Positions 28,356-38,016 of a stretch of 64,000 nucleotides of DNA are shown here, in pieces; position 1 is the first letter of the stretch, and every line of letters starts with the position of its first letter. This DNA comes from Acetobacter pasteurianus subsp. pasteurianus LMG 1262 = NBRC 106471. Its GTDB lineage: Bacteria > Pseudomonadota > Alphaproteobacteria > Acetobacterales > Acetobacteraceae. The position numbers and the translations under genes were made by a program. The notes beneath the pieces were generated by a model. That model saw only the letters and a program-made list of their open reading frames with translations, was not told the DNA's origin and ran no database searches. The stretch is from NCBI RefSeq assembly GCF_000285275.1, contig NZ_CADO01000006.1, positions 43,190-107,189 on the forward strand, written 5' to 3'.

Positions 28356-28694
28356 GACTGACCTCCGGAAAAGAATGGTTTTGCAACAACGGTTATCTTA
28401 CGCTGCCGCGTTATTAAGAAAAAGAACCATATCAGCCCCTTTGTCCATACCGCAAACGCACAAGTGGCACGCCTGCTCCCTGCTCAGGCAAAAAGAGCAT
28501 TTCAGGCATAAAATCACAGAGTTATGACAGCAGGCTTGTTGAACATAAAAAGCTGCCCAAGCGTCATCATCTCTTGCCGAAAAACGCCTAACCGTGGAAT
28601 TGTGCGGAACTCTTACAAGGCACACCACTTAGGGGTGCTCATAACTTTCCGGCCATAATTCGTAATTACGGCCCAGTCTGGAGGATAGGTCTGC
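28356..28694. other. Upstream region of the pentose phosphate operon
   Basis: About 340 bp between the divergent ankyrin gene and transketolase. No gene is convincing. The part next to tkt holds a near-perfect palindrome (listed separately) and a GGAGG ribosome site. Confidence 0.55.
28651..28673. promoter_or_regulatory. Palindrome just upstream of tkt
   Basis: GGCCATAATT, three bases, AATTACGGCC: ten-base arms with one mismatch. It ends 21 bases before the tkt ATG and just before the ribosome site, where a repressor or an mRNA hairpin could act. The binder is unknown. Confidence 0.5.
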
Positions 28695-30797
28695 ATGCGC
28701 GTTTCTCTTCCCACTCCTGTTCGCGCACCTGCACAAACGCAGGGCAGTGGCGCATCCAGCCTTGATACGCTGTGCATCAACACCATTCGCGCACTTGTCA
28801 TGGACACTGTGCAGAAGGCCAATTCTGGCCATCCGGGGGCGGCCATGTCCATGGCGCCGCTGACCTATACTCTATGGCAAAACCTCTTAAACTATGACCC
28901 GACCAACCCGTTGTGGCCCAATCGGGATCGGTTTGTACTTTCTATTGGGCACGCATCTGCCCTGCTGTATTCCATGATTCATCTGTCTGGTATCCGGCAG
29001 GTGACTAACGGCAAGGTTACGAATGCTCCGGCCCTTACAACGGCTGATTTAGAGCAGTTCCGCCAGCTTGGCTCCAAAACCCCAGGCCATCCAGAACATG
29101 GGCACACAACCGGCGTAGAAACCACAACCGGCCCGCTGGGTGCTGGCTGTGGTAACTCCGTTGGCATGGCCATGGCAGAAAAATGGTTGGCTGCACGCTT
29201 CAACCAACCAGGTTTCGAGCTGTTTAACCATCATGTTTACACCCTGTGTGGTGATGGTGACATGATGGAAGGCGTCAGCAGCGAGGCAGCCTCCCTTGCC
29301 GGTCATCTTCAGCTTGGCAACCTGATCTGGATTTACGATTCCAACCGTATCTCCATTGAGGGCGGCACCAACATTGCATTTACAGAAAATGTAGCAGAAC
29401 GCTTTGCCGCCTATGGCTGGCAGGTTCTGGAATTGAATGATGCCAATGATACCGCAGCCTTCACTCAGCTAATCGCTCAAGCCAAGGCTGAAACCAGCCG
29501 CCCCAGCATTATTATTGCACATTCGGTTATTGCATGGGGTGCACCCAATAAAGCTGGCATGGCCTCCGCCCACGGGGAACCTTTGGGCGCAGAAGAAGTG
29601 CGTGAAACCAAAAAGTTTTTCGGCTGGCCGGAAGACAGTAGCTTCCTTGTTCCAGCAGAAGCACTGCAACATATGCAGGATGGTTTAGGGGCCCGTGGGG
29701 CCGCCGCCAGTGCTGCATGGAACAAACTGTTTGCCAGTTACCATTCCTCGCACCCCGCTTTGGCTGCAGAACTGGATGCAATTTTCAACGGCACTCTGCC
29801 AGAAGGCTGGGATGCGGATATTCCGGTTTATGAAACCAGCGCAAAAGGTGAGGCCTCCCGCGCCAGCTCTGGTGCAGTGCTTAACGCTGTAGCTGGCCGT
29901 CTGCCTTGGCTGCTGGGCGGATCTGCGGATCTGGCACCATCCACCAAAACGCTGCTAAAAGGTGAAAAAAGCTTCCAGCCTGCTCAATGGGGTGGGAGCT
30001 ATGCTGGACGCAATTTCCACTTTGGGGTGCGTGAGCATGCCATGGGGGCCATTGTAAATGGTATGGCCCTGTATGGCCTGCGCCCCTATGCGGCAGGCTT
30101 TCTGATTTTTTCAGATTACATGAAGGCCCCTATCCGCCTTTCCTCCATTATGGGCCTGCCTGTCACTTATATCTTCACCCATGACTCCATTGGGGTGGGC
30201 GAAGATGGCCCCACACATCAGCCCATCGAACAACTGGTGCAGCTGCGTGCTACGCCGGGCTTGGTAACGCTGCGCCCAGCCGATGCCAATGAAGTGGCCG
30301 AAGCATGGCGTTTTCTGATCCAGCATCGCAATGGCCCGACCGCTCTTGCTCTAAGCCGCCAGAATCTGCCTACGCTTGATCGTACCCGTTACGCGCCGGC
30401 TTCTGGCCTCACAAAAGGGGCTTATGTTCTTGCAAGCAGTGAGCAGACACCAAAGGTTATCCTGATTGCATCGGGCAGCGAAGTTTCTCTGGCTGTAGGG
30501 GCGTATGAAGCCCTGAGCGCAGAAGGTGTTCCGGCCCGCGTTGTTTCCATGCCCAGTTGGGAACTTTTTGAAGCGCAGCCACAATCTTACCGTGAGAGCG
30601 TGCTACCCGCCGCTGTAACAGGACGTGTGGTTATAGAAGCAGGCTCCGCCATTGGCTGGGATCGCTATGCCGGACCGAAGGGTGAAATCATTGCCATGCA
30701 CGGCTTTGGTGCCTCGGCTCCAGCGGGCAAACTGCTTGAAAAATTTGGTTTCACGCCAGAAGCCGTGTTGGCAGCTGCCAAGCGGCAGGCAGGCTAA
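28695..30797 (+). CDS. tkt: Transketolase
   Basis: This thiamine diphosphate enzyme moves two-carbon units between sugar phosphates. The 700-aa protein has ANSGHPGAAMSMAP, the TPP/metal site CGDGDMMEGVSSEA...DSNRISIEG, and HDSIGVGEDGPTHQPIEQL with active-site histidines. GGAGG sits at good spacing before the ATG at 28695. It opens the pentose phosphate operon. In acetic acid bacteria this pathway is the main route of sugar phosphate breakdown, because phosphofructokinase is usually absent (general knowledge of the group). Confidence 0.94.
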   Translation: MRVSLPTPVRAPAQTQGSGASSLDTLCINTIRALVMDTVQKANSGHPGAAMSMAPLTYTLWQNLLNYDPTNPLWPNRDRFVLSIGHASALLYSMIHLSGIRQVTNGKVTNAPALTTADLEQFRQLGSKTPGHPEHGHTTGVETTTGPLGAGCGNSVGMAMAEKWLAARFNQPGFELFNHHVYTLCGDGDMMEGVSSEAASLAGHLQLGNLIWIYDSNRISIEGGTNIAFTENVAERFAAYGWQVLELNDANDTAAFTQLIAQAKAETSRPSIIIAHSVIAWGAPNKAGMASAHGEPLGAEEVRETKKFFGWPEDSSFLVPAEALQHMQDGLGARGAAASAAWNKLFASYHSSHPALAAELDAIFNGTLPEGWDADIPVYETSAKGEASRASSGAVLNAVAGRLPWLLGGSADLAPSTKTLLKGEKSFQPAQWGGSYAGRNFHFGVREHAMGAIVNGMALYGLRPYAAGFLIFSDYMKAPIRLSSIMGLPVTYIFTHDSIGVGEDGPTHQPIEQLVQLRATPGLVTLRPADANEVAEAWRFLIQHRNGPTALALSRQNLPTLDRTRYAPASGLTKGAYVLASSEQTPKVILIASGSEVSLAVGAYEALSAEGVPARVVSMPSWELFEAQPQSYRESVLPAAVTGRVVIEAGSAIGWDRYAGPKGEIIAMHGFGASAPAGKLLEKFGFTPEAVLAAAKRQAG

Positions 30798-30835
30798 ACA
30801 AACCTGATCTTTCACCGCGCGTTATATGACATCGG

Positions 30836-30860
30836 CCTGCCCGGTTTTTGATCGGGCAGG
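30836..30860. other. Hairpin in the tkt / tal-pgi gap
   Basis: CCTGCCCG, a nine-base loop containing TTTTT, then CGGGCAGG. It lies 22 bases before the tal-pgi start. It could attenuate read-through or shield a processed mRNA end. Confidence 0.5.
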
Positions 30861-30881
30861 ATGGAGAAAGGATAACCACCA

Positions 30882-33737
30882 ATGACATCCTCCGCCTCGC
30901 CAAGCGCCAATCCGCTACGGGCACTTGCAAAAGCCCACCAGTCCCCTTGGCTGGACTTTATCCGTCGTTCCTTTGTGGAAGATGGTTCACTGGCGCGCCT
31001 CGTGCAGGATGATGACATTCGTGGTGTCACCTCCAACCCGGCCATCTTCCAAAAAGCAATGGGAGAAGGCACGGAATATGATGCCCAAATGCGTGATATT
31101 CTGGCGCATGAAATTGTTGCCCCGGGCGTGCTTTACGAAAAGCTGGCAGTTGCCGATATTAAGGCAGCGGCCCATGTGCTGGCCCCTGTTTATGAACAGG
31201 CTCATGGCAAGGATGGCTTTGTAAGCCTGGAAGTTTCTCCGTATCTGGCGCGGGATATGGAAGGCACAGCACATGAAGCTGCCCGCCTGTGGGCAGATGT
31301 GGCCGAGCCCAACCTGATGGTTAAAATTCCCGCAACGCCAGAAAGCATTCCGGCTATTCGGGCCAGCATTGCTGCGGGCATTAACGTCAACGTCACGCTT
31401 ATTTTCTCTCTGAATGCTTATAAAGACGTGGTGGACGCATGGCTCAGCGGTCTGGAAGACCTGAAAGCCAAAGGCGGAGATCTGTCTCGCGTTGCATCCG
31501 TTGCTTCCTTCTTTGTCAGCCGGATTGACAGCAAAATTGATGCAGAAATTGATCGGCGCGTTGCTGCGGGGGATAAAGACGCCGCAGCCCTAAAGGCCCT
31601 GCGCGGTAAAGTTGCCATTGCCAATGCCAAGATGGCCTATGTGTACTGGCAGGAAATTATGCAGACACCGCGCTGGAAAGCGCTGGAAGATGCAGGAGCT
31701 CAAACCCAGCGCCTTCTGTGGGCCTCTACCGGCACCAAAGATAAAGCCTATAGCGATGTGCTGTATGTTGAGAGCCTGATCGGCCCGCAGACCGTTAACA
31801 CCCTGCCGCCCGCCACCATGGATGCCTTCCGTGACCACGGCGCCGTGGCAGAAACACTGGGCACAGATATCGCCAACGCCCGACAGGTGATGGAAGATAT
31901 ACAGCGCCTTGGATTGGATCTGGAAGGTATTACCAAAACCCTTGTAGATGAAGGTGTGCAGTCCTTTGCAGATGCCTTTGATGGGCTGCTGGGTTCTGTT
32001 GCCGCCAAACAGGCAACCCTTCTGGGAGATAAGCTCACCACCCTGAAAACAAGCCTGCCAGCTGATTTTCAGGAAGCCGTAAATAAAGGCTTAAACGCTT
32101 GGCGTAAGGATGGCTCCATTCGCCGTCTATGGGCCAAGGATGCCTCTGTCTGGACCAATGGCCCAGAAGCCAAATGGCTGAACTGGCTGAACACGGTAGA
32201 TGACCGCCTGAACCATATTGGGGATCTGGAAGCCTTTCAGGCTGAAGTAAAAGCCCGCGGCTTCCATCAGGTTCTGCTGATGGGCATGGGTGGTTCCAGT
32301 CTTGGGCCAGAAGTGCTGGCCATGACCTTTGGCAAGCACGAAGGCTTTGGCCATCTTTACGTGCTGGACAGCACAGATCCGCAGCAGGTTGCCGCTTTTG
32401 AGAAAAAGATAGATCCGCACCACACGCTGTTTATTGTGGCCTCCAAATCCGGCAGCACGCTGGAGCCCAATATCATGCTGGCCTATTTTCAGGATCTGGC
32501 CAAACGGGCGCTGAAAGAAAAAGCGGGCTCTCATTTTGTAGCCATCACAGACCCCGGATCCAAGCTGGAGGCCTATGCCAAGGCTGAGGGATTCTGGAAG
32601 ATTTTTGCTGGTGACCCGCAAATTGGTGGCCGTTACTCCGTGCTTTCCAACTTTGGTATGGTGCCTGCAGCCGCAGCCGGTGTGCCGCTACGCCTGTTCC
32701 TTGAAGACGCGCTACGTGGCGTACGCATGTGCGATGGTAGCGTACCGCCCGTATCCAACCCCGGCGTGCTGCTCGGCACTATTATGGGTGTTGCCGCCAC
32801 ACAGTTCGGGCGGAATAAGCTCACAATTATTGCTACCCCACAGATCATGGACTTTGGCGCTTGGATGGAACAGCTTATTGCTGAATCCACCGGCAAGCAT
32901 GGCAAAGGCATCATCCCCATTGATGATGAAACGCTGGGCGGCCCCAAGCGCTACGGCAAGGATAGATTGTTTGTTTATCTGCGCCTTGCAACAGAACATC
33001 GGCATGAGCAGGACGAAGCCATTTCAACCCTGATTGATGCCGGGCAGCCTGTTATCACCATCAATTTCCATAACAAGCGTCAGATTGCGCAGGAATTCTT
33101 CCGTTGGGAGATTGCCACCGCTGTTGCTGGTGCTTTCCTGAACATTGATCCGTTCGATCAGCCGGATGTTGAATCCACCAAGATCGAAACGCGCAAGCTG
33201 ATGGAAGCTTACGAAAAAACTGGCAAACTGCCCGCAGAAGAACCCTTTGCGCAGCACGGCCCGCTGGTGTTTTTTGCAGATCAGGCAAATGCGGCCGCCC
33301 TTAAGGGAGATACGGCCACAGCTATCCTGAAAGCACATTTTGACCGCGTAAAAGCTGGGGATTACGTGGGGCTTCTGGCTTATATTGAACGCAACCGTGA
33401 AACACTGGAATGGATCCAGCATGCGCGCCTGCATGTGCGTGATGCCAAAACCATTGCCACGGCAGCAGAGTTCGGTCCGCGCTTCCTGCACTCCACCGGT
33501 CAGGCTTACAAAGGTGGGCCCAACACAGGGGTGTTCCTGCAAATTACGGCAGATGATGCGCGAGACCTGCCCGTGCCCGGCACTGGCTATTCCTTTGGCG
33601 TTGTAAAAGCCGCTCAGGCCCGTGGTGATTTTGATGTGCTGGCCGAACGCAAGCGCCGTGCCCTGCGGGTGCATATTAAAGGAAATCTCAAAGAAGGCCT
33701 TGCAGCGCTTGCTTCTGCCCTGCATGACGCCCTGTAA
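30882..33737 (+). CDS. Bifunctional transaldolase / glucose-6-phosphate isomerase
   Basis: This is a natural fusion of 951 aa. The first ~370 residues are a TalB-type transaldolase: VTSNPAIFQKA and NLMVKIPATPE, where the lysine forms the Schiff base. From about residue 400 onward is a phosphoglucose isomerase: VLLMGMGGSSLGPEVL, the phosphate-binding ASKSGSTLEPN, and LFVYLRLATEH. The fusion is known from acetic acid bacteria and couples two non-sequential steps, returning fructose-6-phosphate made by transaldolase to glucose-6-phosphate. An AAGGA precedes the ATG. It lies between tkt and gnd, with an 18-bp gap to gnd. Confidence 0.93.
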   Translation: MTSSASPSANPLRALAKAHQSPWLDFIRRSFVEDGSLARLVQDDDIRGVTSNPAIFQKAMGEGTEYDAQMRDILAHEIVAPGVLYEKLAVADIKAAAHVLAPVYEQAHGKDGFVSLEVSPYLARDMEGTAHEAARLWADVAEPNLMVKIPATPESIPAIRASIAAGINVNVTLIFSLNAYKDVVDAWLSGLEDLKAKGGDLSRVASVASFFVSRIDSKIDAEIDRRVAAGDKDAAALKALRGKVAIANAKMAYVYWQEIMQTPRWKALEDAGAQTQRLLWASTGTKDKAYSDVLYVESLIGPQTVNTLPPATMDAFRDHGAVAETLGTDIANARQVMEDIQRLGLDLEGITKTLVDEGVQSFADAFDGLLGSVAAKQATLLGDKLTTLKTSLPADFQEAVNKGLNAWRKDGSIRRLWAKDASVWTNGPEAKWLNWLNTVDDRLNHIGDLEAFQAEVKARGFHQVLLMGMGGSSLGPEVLAMTFGKHEGFGHLYVLDSTDPQQVAAFEKKIDPHHTLFIVASKSGSTLEPNIMLAYFQDLAKRALKEKAGSHFVAITDPGSKLEAYAKAEGFWKIFAGDPQIGGRYSVLSNFGMVPAAAAGVPLRLFLEDALRGVRMCDGSVPPVSNPGVLLGTIMGVAATQFGRNKLTIIATPQIMDFGAWMEQLIAESTGKHGKGIIPIDDETLGGPKRYGKDRLFVYLRLATEHRHEQDEAISTLIDAGQPVITINFHNKRQIAQEFFRWEIATAVAGAFLNIDPFDQPDVESTKIETRKLMEAYEKTGKLPAEEPFAQHGPLVFFADQANAAALKGDTATAILKAHFDRVKAGDYVGLLAYIERNRETLEWIQHARLHVRDAKTIATAAEFGPRFLHSTGQAYKGGPNTGVFLQITADDARDLPVPGTGYSFGVVKAAQARGDFDVLAERKRRALRVHIKGNLKEGLAALASALHDAL

Positions 33738-33755
33738 AATATTAAACAGGAGAAC

Positions 33756-34757
33756 ATGATGCAGATTGGCATTGTTGGACTGGGCAGAATGGGCGGCAAC
33801 ATTGCCGTCCGCCTGACACGGCACGGGCACGACGTTGTCGTTTATGACCGCGATACCGCAATGGTGGAAAAAACCGTTGCCCGCGCAGAAGCCGGTCGTG
33901 CTGTTGCCGCCAGCAACCTTGCCGATGTGGTAGAAAAGCTGAACGGACCCAAAAAGATTGTGTGGTCCATGCTTCCGGCTGGTGCCATTACGGAAGAAAC
34001 CGTGATGGCCTTGGCTGGCCTGATGCAAAAAGGTGATATCGTTATTGATGGTGGCAACACCTACTACAAGGACGATATCCGCCGCGCCAAAGTGCTGGCT
34101 GAAAAAGGCATTGATTACATTGATGTTGGTACATCTGGCGGTGTGTGGGGTTTGGACCGCGGCTACTGCATGATGTATGGCGGCCCGCGTGAAGCCGCTG
34201 ATTATATTGACCCCATTCTGACCTCTCTGGCGCCGGGCATTGGTGATATCCCGCGCACGCCGGGCCGTGACCGTGCAGATCTCGACCCCCGTGCGGAACA
34301 GGGCTACCTCTATTGCGGCCCAGCCGGGTCAGGCCATTTTGTTAAAATGGTTCATAACGGCATTGAATACGGCATGATGCAGGCCTTTGCTGAAGGCTTT
34401 GACGTGATGTACCGCAAGGATTCCCCACTGCTGGCAGAAGATGAACGCTTCTCCCTCAACATGGCGGACATTGCCGAAGTTTGGCGCCGTGGCAGCGTGG
34501 TATCTTCCTGGTTGCTGGATCTTACCGCTCAGGCTCTGGCCAAAAATGGTGAGCTTTCTGAATTCAGCGGTGAAGTCAGTGATTCTGGTGAAGGCCGCTG
34601 GACAATTGAAGCCGCTATTGAAGAATCCGTGCCTGTGCCGGTGATGACAGCCGCACTGTTCACGCGCTTCCGTTCACGCAGCGGCAACACATTTGCAGAA
34701 AAAGTGCTATCTGCCATGCGCTTTGGCTTTGGTGGCCACGTAGAAAACAAGAACTAA
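33756..34757 (+). CDS. gnd: 6-Phosphogluconate dehydrogenase, decarboxylating (short form)
   Basis: This enzyme oxidises 6-phosphogluconate to ribulose-5-phosphate and CO2. At 333 aa it is the short, probably tetrameric GndA/YqeC type rather than the ~470-aa form. [16 protein letters not shown] is the cofactor site; [21 protein letters not shown] and [19 protein letters not shown] hold substrate and catalytic residues (Lys, Asn). The aspartate after strand 2 (VVVYDRD) hints at NAD rather than strict NADP use. AGGAGA precedes the ATGATG start. Confidence 0.92.
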   Translation: MMQIGIVGLGRMGGNIAVRLTRHGHDVVVYDRDTAMVEKTVARAEAGRAVAASNLADVVEKLNGPKKIVWSMLPAGAITEETVMALAGLMQKGDIVIDGGNTYYKDDIRRAKVLAEKGIDYIDVGTSGGVWGLDRGYCMMYGGPREAADYIDPILTSLAPGIGDIPRTPGRDRADLDPRAEQGYLYCGPAGSGHFVKMVHNGIEYGMMQAFAEGFDVMYRKDSPLLAEDERFSLNMADIAEVWRRGSVVSSWLLDLTAQALAKNGELSEFSGEVSDSGEGRWTIEAAIEESVPVPVMTAALFTRFRSRSGNTFAEKVLSAMRFGFGGHVENKN

Positions 34758-34793
34758 AATAACATTTTAGACACAAGGTAGGAGTCGGGAAGT

Positions 34794-35681
34794 ATGACAG
34801 ATAACGGACAGAACGGACTCAACCCGGGCCGTCCGCCTGCCTCCCGCATCCGCCTTGTTGTGTCTGATATGGATGGCACGCTGCTTACGCCTGAAAAACA
34901 GGTCACGCGCCATAGCATTGCCGCTATCCAAACTCTCAAACAGGCCGGTGTGCCTGTCTGTCTTGTTAGCAGCCGCCCTCCGGGTGGCATGGAAATGTAT
35001 TTTGACGTGCTGGGCCTGCACACGCCTTATGGCGCGTTAAACGGTGGCACCATTTTTAATGCAGACCGCACAATTCGCTCTCGCCTTTCATTAGACCCGG
35101 AAGCTGTTCAGGAAACACTGGATATGCTCAAGGTGCACGACATTGATGCTTGGCTGTTCCGTGGGCACGAATGGTTGGTAACCAATGCAACCGGCGCTTA
35201 CGTAGAACCCGAAGCAAAAGCCGTGCGCATGACACCTACCGCCGTGCCATTCTTTGATGATTACCGGCAGGATGTTGGCAAGGTGACCGGATCTTCCGCC
35301 GATTATGAAGCCCTGATGCGTCAGGAACTGGAGATCGGGCAGTTGCTTGAAGGCCGCGCCAGCGTAGCCCGCTCTTGCCAGTGCTTTTTGGATATCACCC
35401 CCAAAGATGCCAACAAGGGCTATGCCCTGCGCCAATTGGCCAGCTTTTATAATATTTCCATAGAAGAAGTGGCCTGCATTGGGGACATGAACAACGATGT
35501 GCCCATGCTCTCCATTGGTGGGCTTTCTATCGCCATGGGGCAATCAAAACCGGAAGTGGCAGAAACGGCGCATTTCGTAACCGCCCCTAATTCGGAAGAT
35601 GGCTGGGCCAAAGCTATGGAACAGTTTGTATTGCCCCGCGTGGCTCCTCTTTCAGACACGGCAGGAAAGACAGTATCGTGA
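34794..35681 (+). CDS. Cof-type HAD-IIB family phosphatase
   Basis: This is a 295-aa sugar-phosphatase-like protein. Motif I is VVSDMDGTLLT, motif II lies in VCLVSSRPPGG, and motifs III/IV are in the lysine of PKDANKGYAL and GDMNNDVPML. A long N-terminal tail (about 20 residues, Pro/Gly-rich) precedes the fold. Its place inside the pentose phosphate operon, overlapping pgl by four bases, suggests it removes phosphate from a sugar phosphate or a damaged by-product of the pathway. The substrate cannot be named. Confidence 0.85.
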   Translation: MTDNGQNGLNPGRPPASRIRLVVSDMDGTLLTPEKQVTRHSIAAIQTLKQAGVPVCLVSSRPPGGMEMYFDVLGLHTPYGALNGGTIFNADRTIRSRLSLDPEAVQETLDMLKVHDIDAWLFRGHEWLVTNATGAYVEPEAKAVRMTPTAVPFFDDYRQDVGKVTGSSADYEALMRQELEIGQLLEGRASVARSCQCFLDITPKDANKGYALRQLASFYNISIEEVACIGDMNNDVPMLSIGGLSIAMGQSKPEVAETAHFVTAPNSEDGWAKAMEQFVLPRVAPLSDTAGKTVS

Positions 35682-36424
35682 CAGAACAGAATACCGCCAA
35701 CGGTGCCCTGCACATTTCTGCAACACGAGACAGCCTGATGCATGATCTGGCTGATTGGCTTGTAAAACAGACACTCCAGCGCCCGGAAGCACCCTTCCGC
35801 ATCGCACTTAGCGGAGGCAGCACACCGCAGCACCTTTACCGCCTGATGACAGAAGAACCCTATGTCAGCCGCTTTCCGTGGCAGCGCATGCAGTTTTTCT
35901 TGGGTGATGACAGATTTGTGCCGCACGATCATGCAGACAGCAATTATGGCATGATGCGCCGCCTGCTGTTTTCCCGCGTGCCTGTACCTGCAGAAAACAT
36001 TTTTCCCATGCCAGACAAAGGCACGGCAGAACAGGCTGCCAAGGAATATGAAGCAACCCTGAAACAGATCTATCAGGGAGATGCGCTACAGGCAGACAAA
36101 CCACTTTTTGACGTGAACCTGCTGGGCTTGGGCACTGATGGCCATACAGCCTCACTTTTCCCCGGTCAGCCGGTATTGCAGGAACGTACTGCATGGGTTG
36201 CCCCTTGCGTGCCTCCCGTTGCCCCTCACACACGCCTGACGCTGACATACCCGGCCATTCATGCCAGCCGGCATGTTATTTTTCTGGTAGAAGGGGCGGA
36301 TAAAAAAGAAGCCGTTGCCCGCGTGAGAGCGCAGGACCCCGCCTGCCCCGCCAGTGCCATTACCAGTGCAGGAGATCTGATCTGGTTTTTAGATCAACCA
36401 GCCGCTCCAGCACCGCAGAACTAA
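35678..36424 (+). CDS. pgl: 6-Phosphogluconolactonase
   Basis: This enzyme hydrolyses 6-phosphogluconolactone, the product of glucose-6-phosphate dehydrogenase. The 248-aa DevB-type protein has ALSGGSTPQHLYRLM, FFLGDDRFVPHDHADSNYGMMRRLLF and GLGTDGHTASLFPGQP. It begins with GTG, overlapping the HAD stop (GTGA), which indicates translational coupling. The next gene, rpiA, follows after 16 bp. Confidence 0.92.
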   Translation: MTEQNTANGALHISATRDSLMHDLADWLVKQTLQRPEAPFRIALSGGSTPQHLYRLMTEEPYVSRFPWQRMQFFLGDDRFVPHDHADSNYGMMRRLLFSRVPVPAENIFPMPDKGTAEQAAKEYEATLKQIYQGDALQADKPLFDVNLLGLGTDGHTASLFPGQPVLQERTAWVAPCVPPVAPHTRLTLTYPAIHASRHVIFLVEGADKKEAVARVRAQDPACPASAITSAGDLIWFLDQPAAPAPQN

Positions 36425-36440
36425 CAGGATACAAACAGGC

Positions 36441-37154
36441 ATGACCGCAACACCGCCCGATCCCGCTGCCGCCTTTAAACAGCAGGCTGCCATCAAGGCC
36501 GCATCCCTTGTGCAGGATGGTATGGCCGTTGGCCTTGGCACGGGTTCTACCGCCAAATTTGTTGTTGCTGAACTCGGCCGCCGTGTGCGGGAAGAAGGGC
36601 TGCGTATCCGTGCCATTCCCACATCCAGTGTTACGGAAAAGCAGGCCAAAGAAGAAGGGATTCCCCTCACCACTTTTGGGGAACAGCCTGAGCTGGATAT
36701 CGCCATAGATGGGGCAGATGAAATTGAACCCCGCACCCTCAACCTGATTAAAGGTCTGGGGGGCGCTCTGTTGTGGGAAAAAATTGTTGCCTCTGCCGCA
36801 AAGCAGTTTGTTGTGGTGGCCGACGCCAGCAAATACGTGGATCATCTGGGTGCAAAATGCCCCCTGCCCGTAGAGGTTATTCCTTTTGGTTGGGAAAACG
36901 TTGCACGCCAGTTGGGTGAATTGGGCGCACACGTCACACCACGGCGTAACCGTGATGGATCTTTCTATCTGACCGATGAAAAGAACCTGATCATGGATTG
37001 CGTATTTGGCCCCATGATGGAACCTGAAAAACTGGGCCGCTCCATTCTGGAAATTGTTGGCGTGGTTGAACACGGGCTGTTCCTGCATATGGCGTGCCAA
37101 ACCATTACCGCTGGGCCAGAAGGCATACGCATCCTCACCCCGCAACAGGATTAA
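36441..37154 (+). CDS. rpiA: Ribose-5-phosphate isomerase A
   Basis: This enzyme interconverts ribulose-5-phosphate and ribose-5-phosphate. The 237-aa protein has VGLGTGSTAKFVVAELG, IDGADEIEPRTLNLIKGLGGALLWEKIVA with the catalytic Asp/Glu/Lys residues, and FYLTDEKNLIMDCVFG. Length and order are normal. It sits between pgl and the gluconokinase gene. Confidence 0.93.
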   Translation: MTATPPDPAAAFKQQAAIKAASLVQDGMAVGLGTGSTAKFVVAELGRRVREEGLRIRAIPTSSVTEKQAKEEGIPLTTFGEQPELDIAIDGADEIEPRTLNLIKGLGGALLWEKIVASAAKQFVVVADASKYVDHLGAKCPLPVEVIPFGWENVARQLGELGAHVTPRRNRDGSFYLTDEKNLIMDCVFGPMMEPEKLGRSILEIVGVVEHGLFLHMACQTITAGPEGIRILTPQQD

Positions 37155-37164
37155 AATATCACTC

Positions 37165-37749
37165 ATGCCACAGAATGCTTCTGCCTACCCCACAGACAGC
37201 ACACTCCCTACCCAACCGGCAGCTCAGGGTATTACCCGGCATCTGTTGGTTGTTATGGGCGTATGCGGATCTGGCAAAAGCACTGTGGCCGAAGGCCTGC
37301 ATAATGAGTTGGGATGGCCGTGGCTGGATGCAGACAGCCTGCATGCTCCTTCCAGCATTGAAAAAATGGCTCACGGCATCCCACTTACAGATGAAGATCG
37401 CCAAGGCTGGCTAACGCGCTGCCATGCTTGGTTGGCAGAAAAACAAAAAGCCGGAACAGGCGGTATTCTTGCCTGTTCTGCCCTCCGCCGCATTTACCGT
37501 GATCAACTTCGGCAAGATGGCGTAAAACCCTTATTTATCTATTTAAGCGCAGATACATCTGTTCTGGCACAAAGGCTAAAAACGCGGCCCGACCATTTTA
37601 TGCCAGCCTCCTTACTACCCAGCCAGATACAAACGTTGGAGCCACCACAGGCAGATGAACAGGCTCTCACTTTTTCCGTGCTGCCTGAACCTGCCGAGGT
37701 GATTGCTGAAATTCTAACGCGCTTGAGAACTCTTCCCTCCAATATGTAA
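37165..37749 (+). CDS. gntK: Gluconokinase
   Basis: This kinase phosphorylates gluconate to 6-phosphogluconate, feeding the pathway from outside glucose-6-phosphate. The 194-aa protein has the P-loop GVCGSGKST near residue 31, FLDADSLH-type LDADSLHAPSSIEKMAHGIPLTDEDR, and ACSALRRIYRDQLR, all typical of GntK. The ATG at 37165 lies 10 bp after rpiA; a longer frame would overlap rpiA. This fits an organism that oxidises glucose to gluconate in the periplasm and takes the gluconate up. Confidence 0.9.
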   Translation: MPQNASAYPTDSTLPTQPAAQGITRHLLVVMGVCGSGKSTVAEGLHNELGWPWLDADSLHAPSSIEKMAHGIPLTDEDRQGWLTRCHAWLAEKQKAGTGGILACSALRRIYRDQLRQDGVKPLFIYLSADTSVLAQRLKTRPDHFMPASLLPSQIQTLEPPQADEQALTFSVLPEPAEVIAEILTRLRTLPSNM

Positions 37750-37767
37750 ACGCTACGGGAGAAGATA

Positions 37768-37995
37768 GTGGGACATAATTACGCTAAACCGCTTACATCC
37801 GGGCAGAAAATGGAGCGCTTGCTCACACGTATTCCACCGGGCTGGCATATTGCTTTGGAACGTCAGACTGGTGAAGCCACATGGCGTGCACTTACACACG
37901 CACCGGACAAAGAAGGAAGCTGGAGTGCCCCTCATGCAGACCCGGCAGATGCGCTGGAAGAGGCATGGCGCAACAACCGCTCGGTGCTTGTATAA
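37768..37995 (+). CDS. Small hypothetical protein after gntK
   Basis: This is a 75-aa protein starting at GTG, with GGGAGAAG upstream. It contains PPGWHIALERQTGEATWRALTHAP and a C-terminal helix DPADALEEAWRNN. The layout (one amphipathic strand-rich part, one helix) suggests a small folded domain. I do not recognise it; being 18 bp from gntK it may belong to the operon. Confidence 0.5.
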   Translation: MGHNYAKPLTSGQKMERLLTRIPPGWHIALERQTGEATWRALTHAPDKEGSWSAPHADPADALEEAWRNNRSVLV

Positions 37996-38016
37996 TTTTT
38001 GCCCGGAGCGCAGCAG

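Noticed and set aside
33024..34028. 334-aa minus-strand frame inside tal-pgi and gnd
   Set aside because: It is antisense to two well-supported enzymes, and its translation is rich in Cys, His and Phe without motifs.
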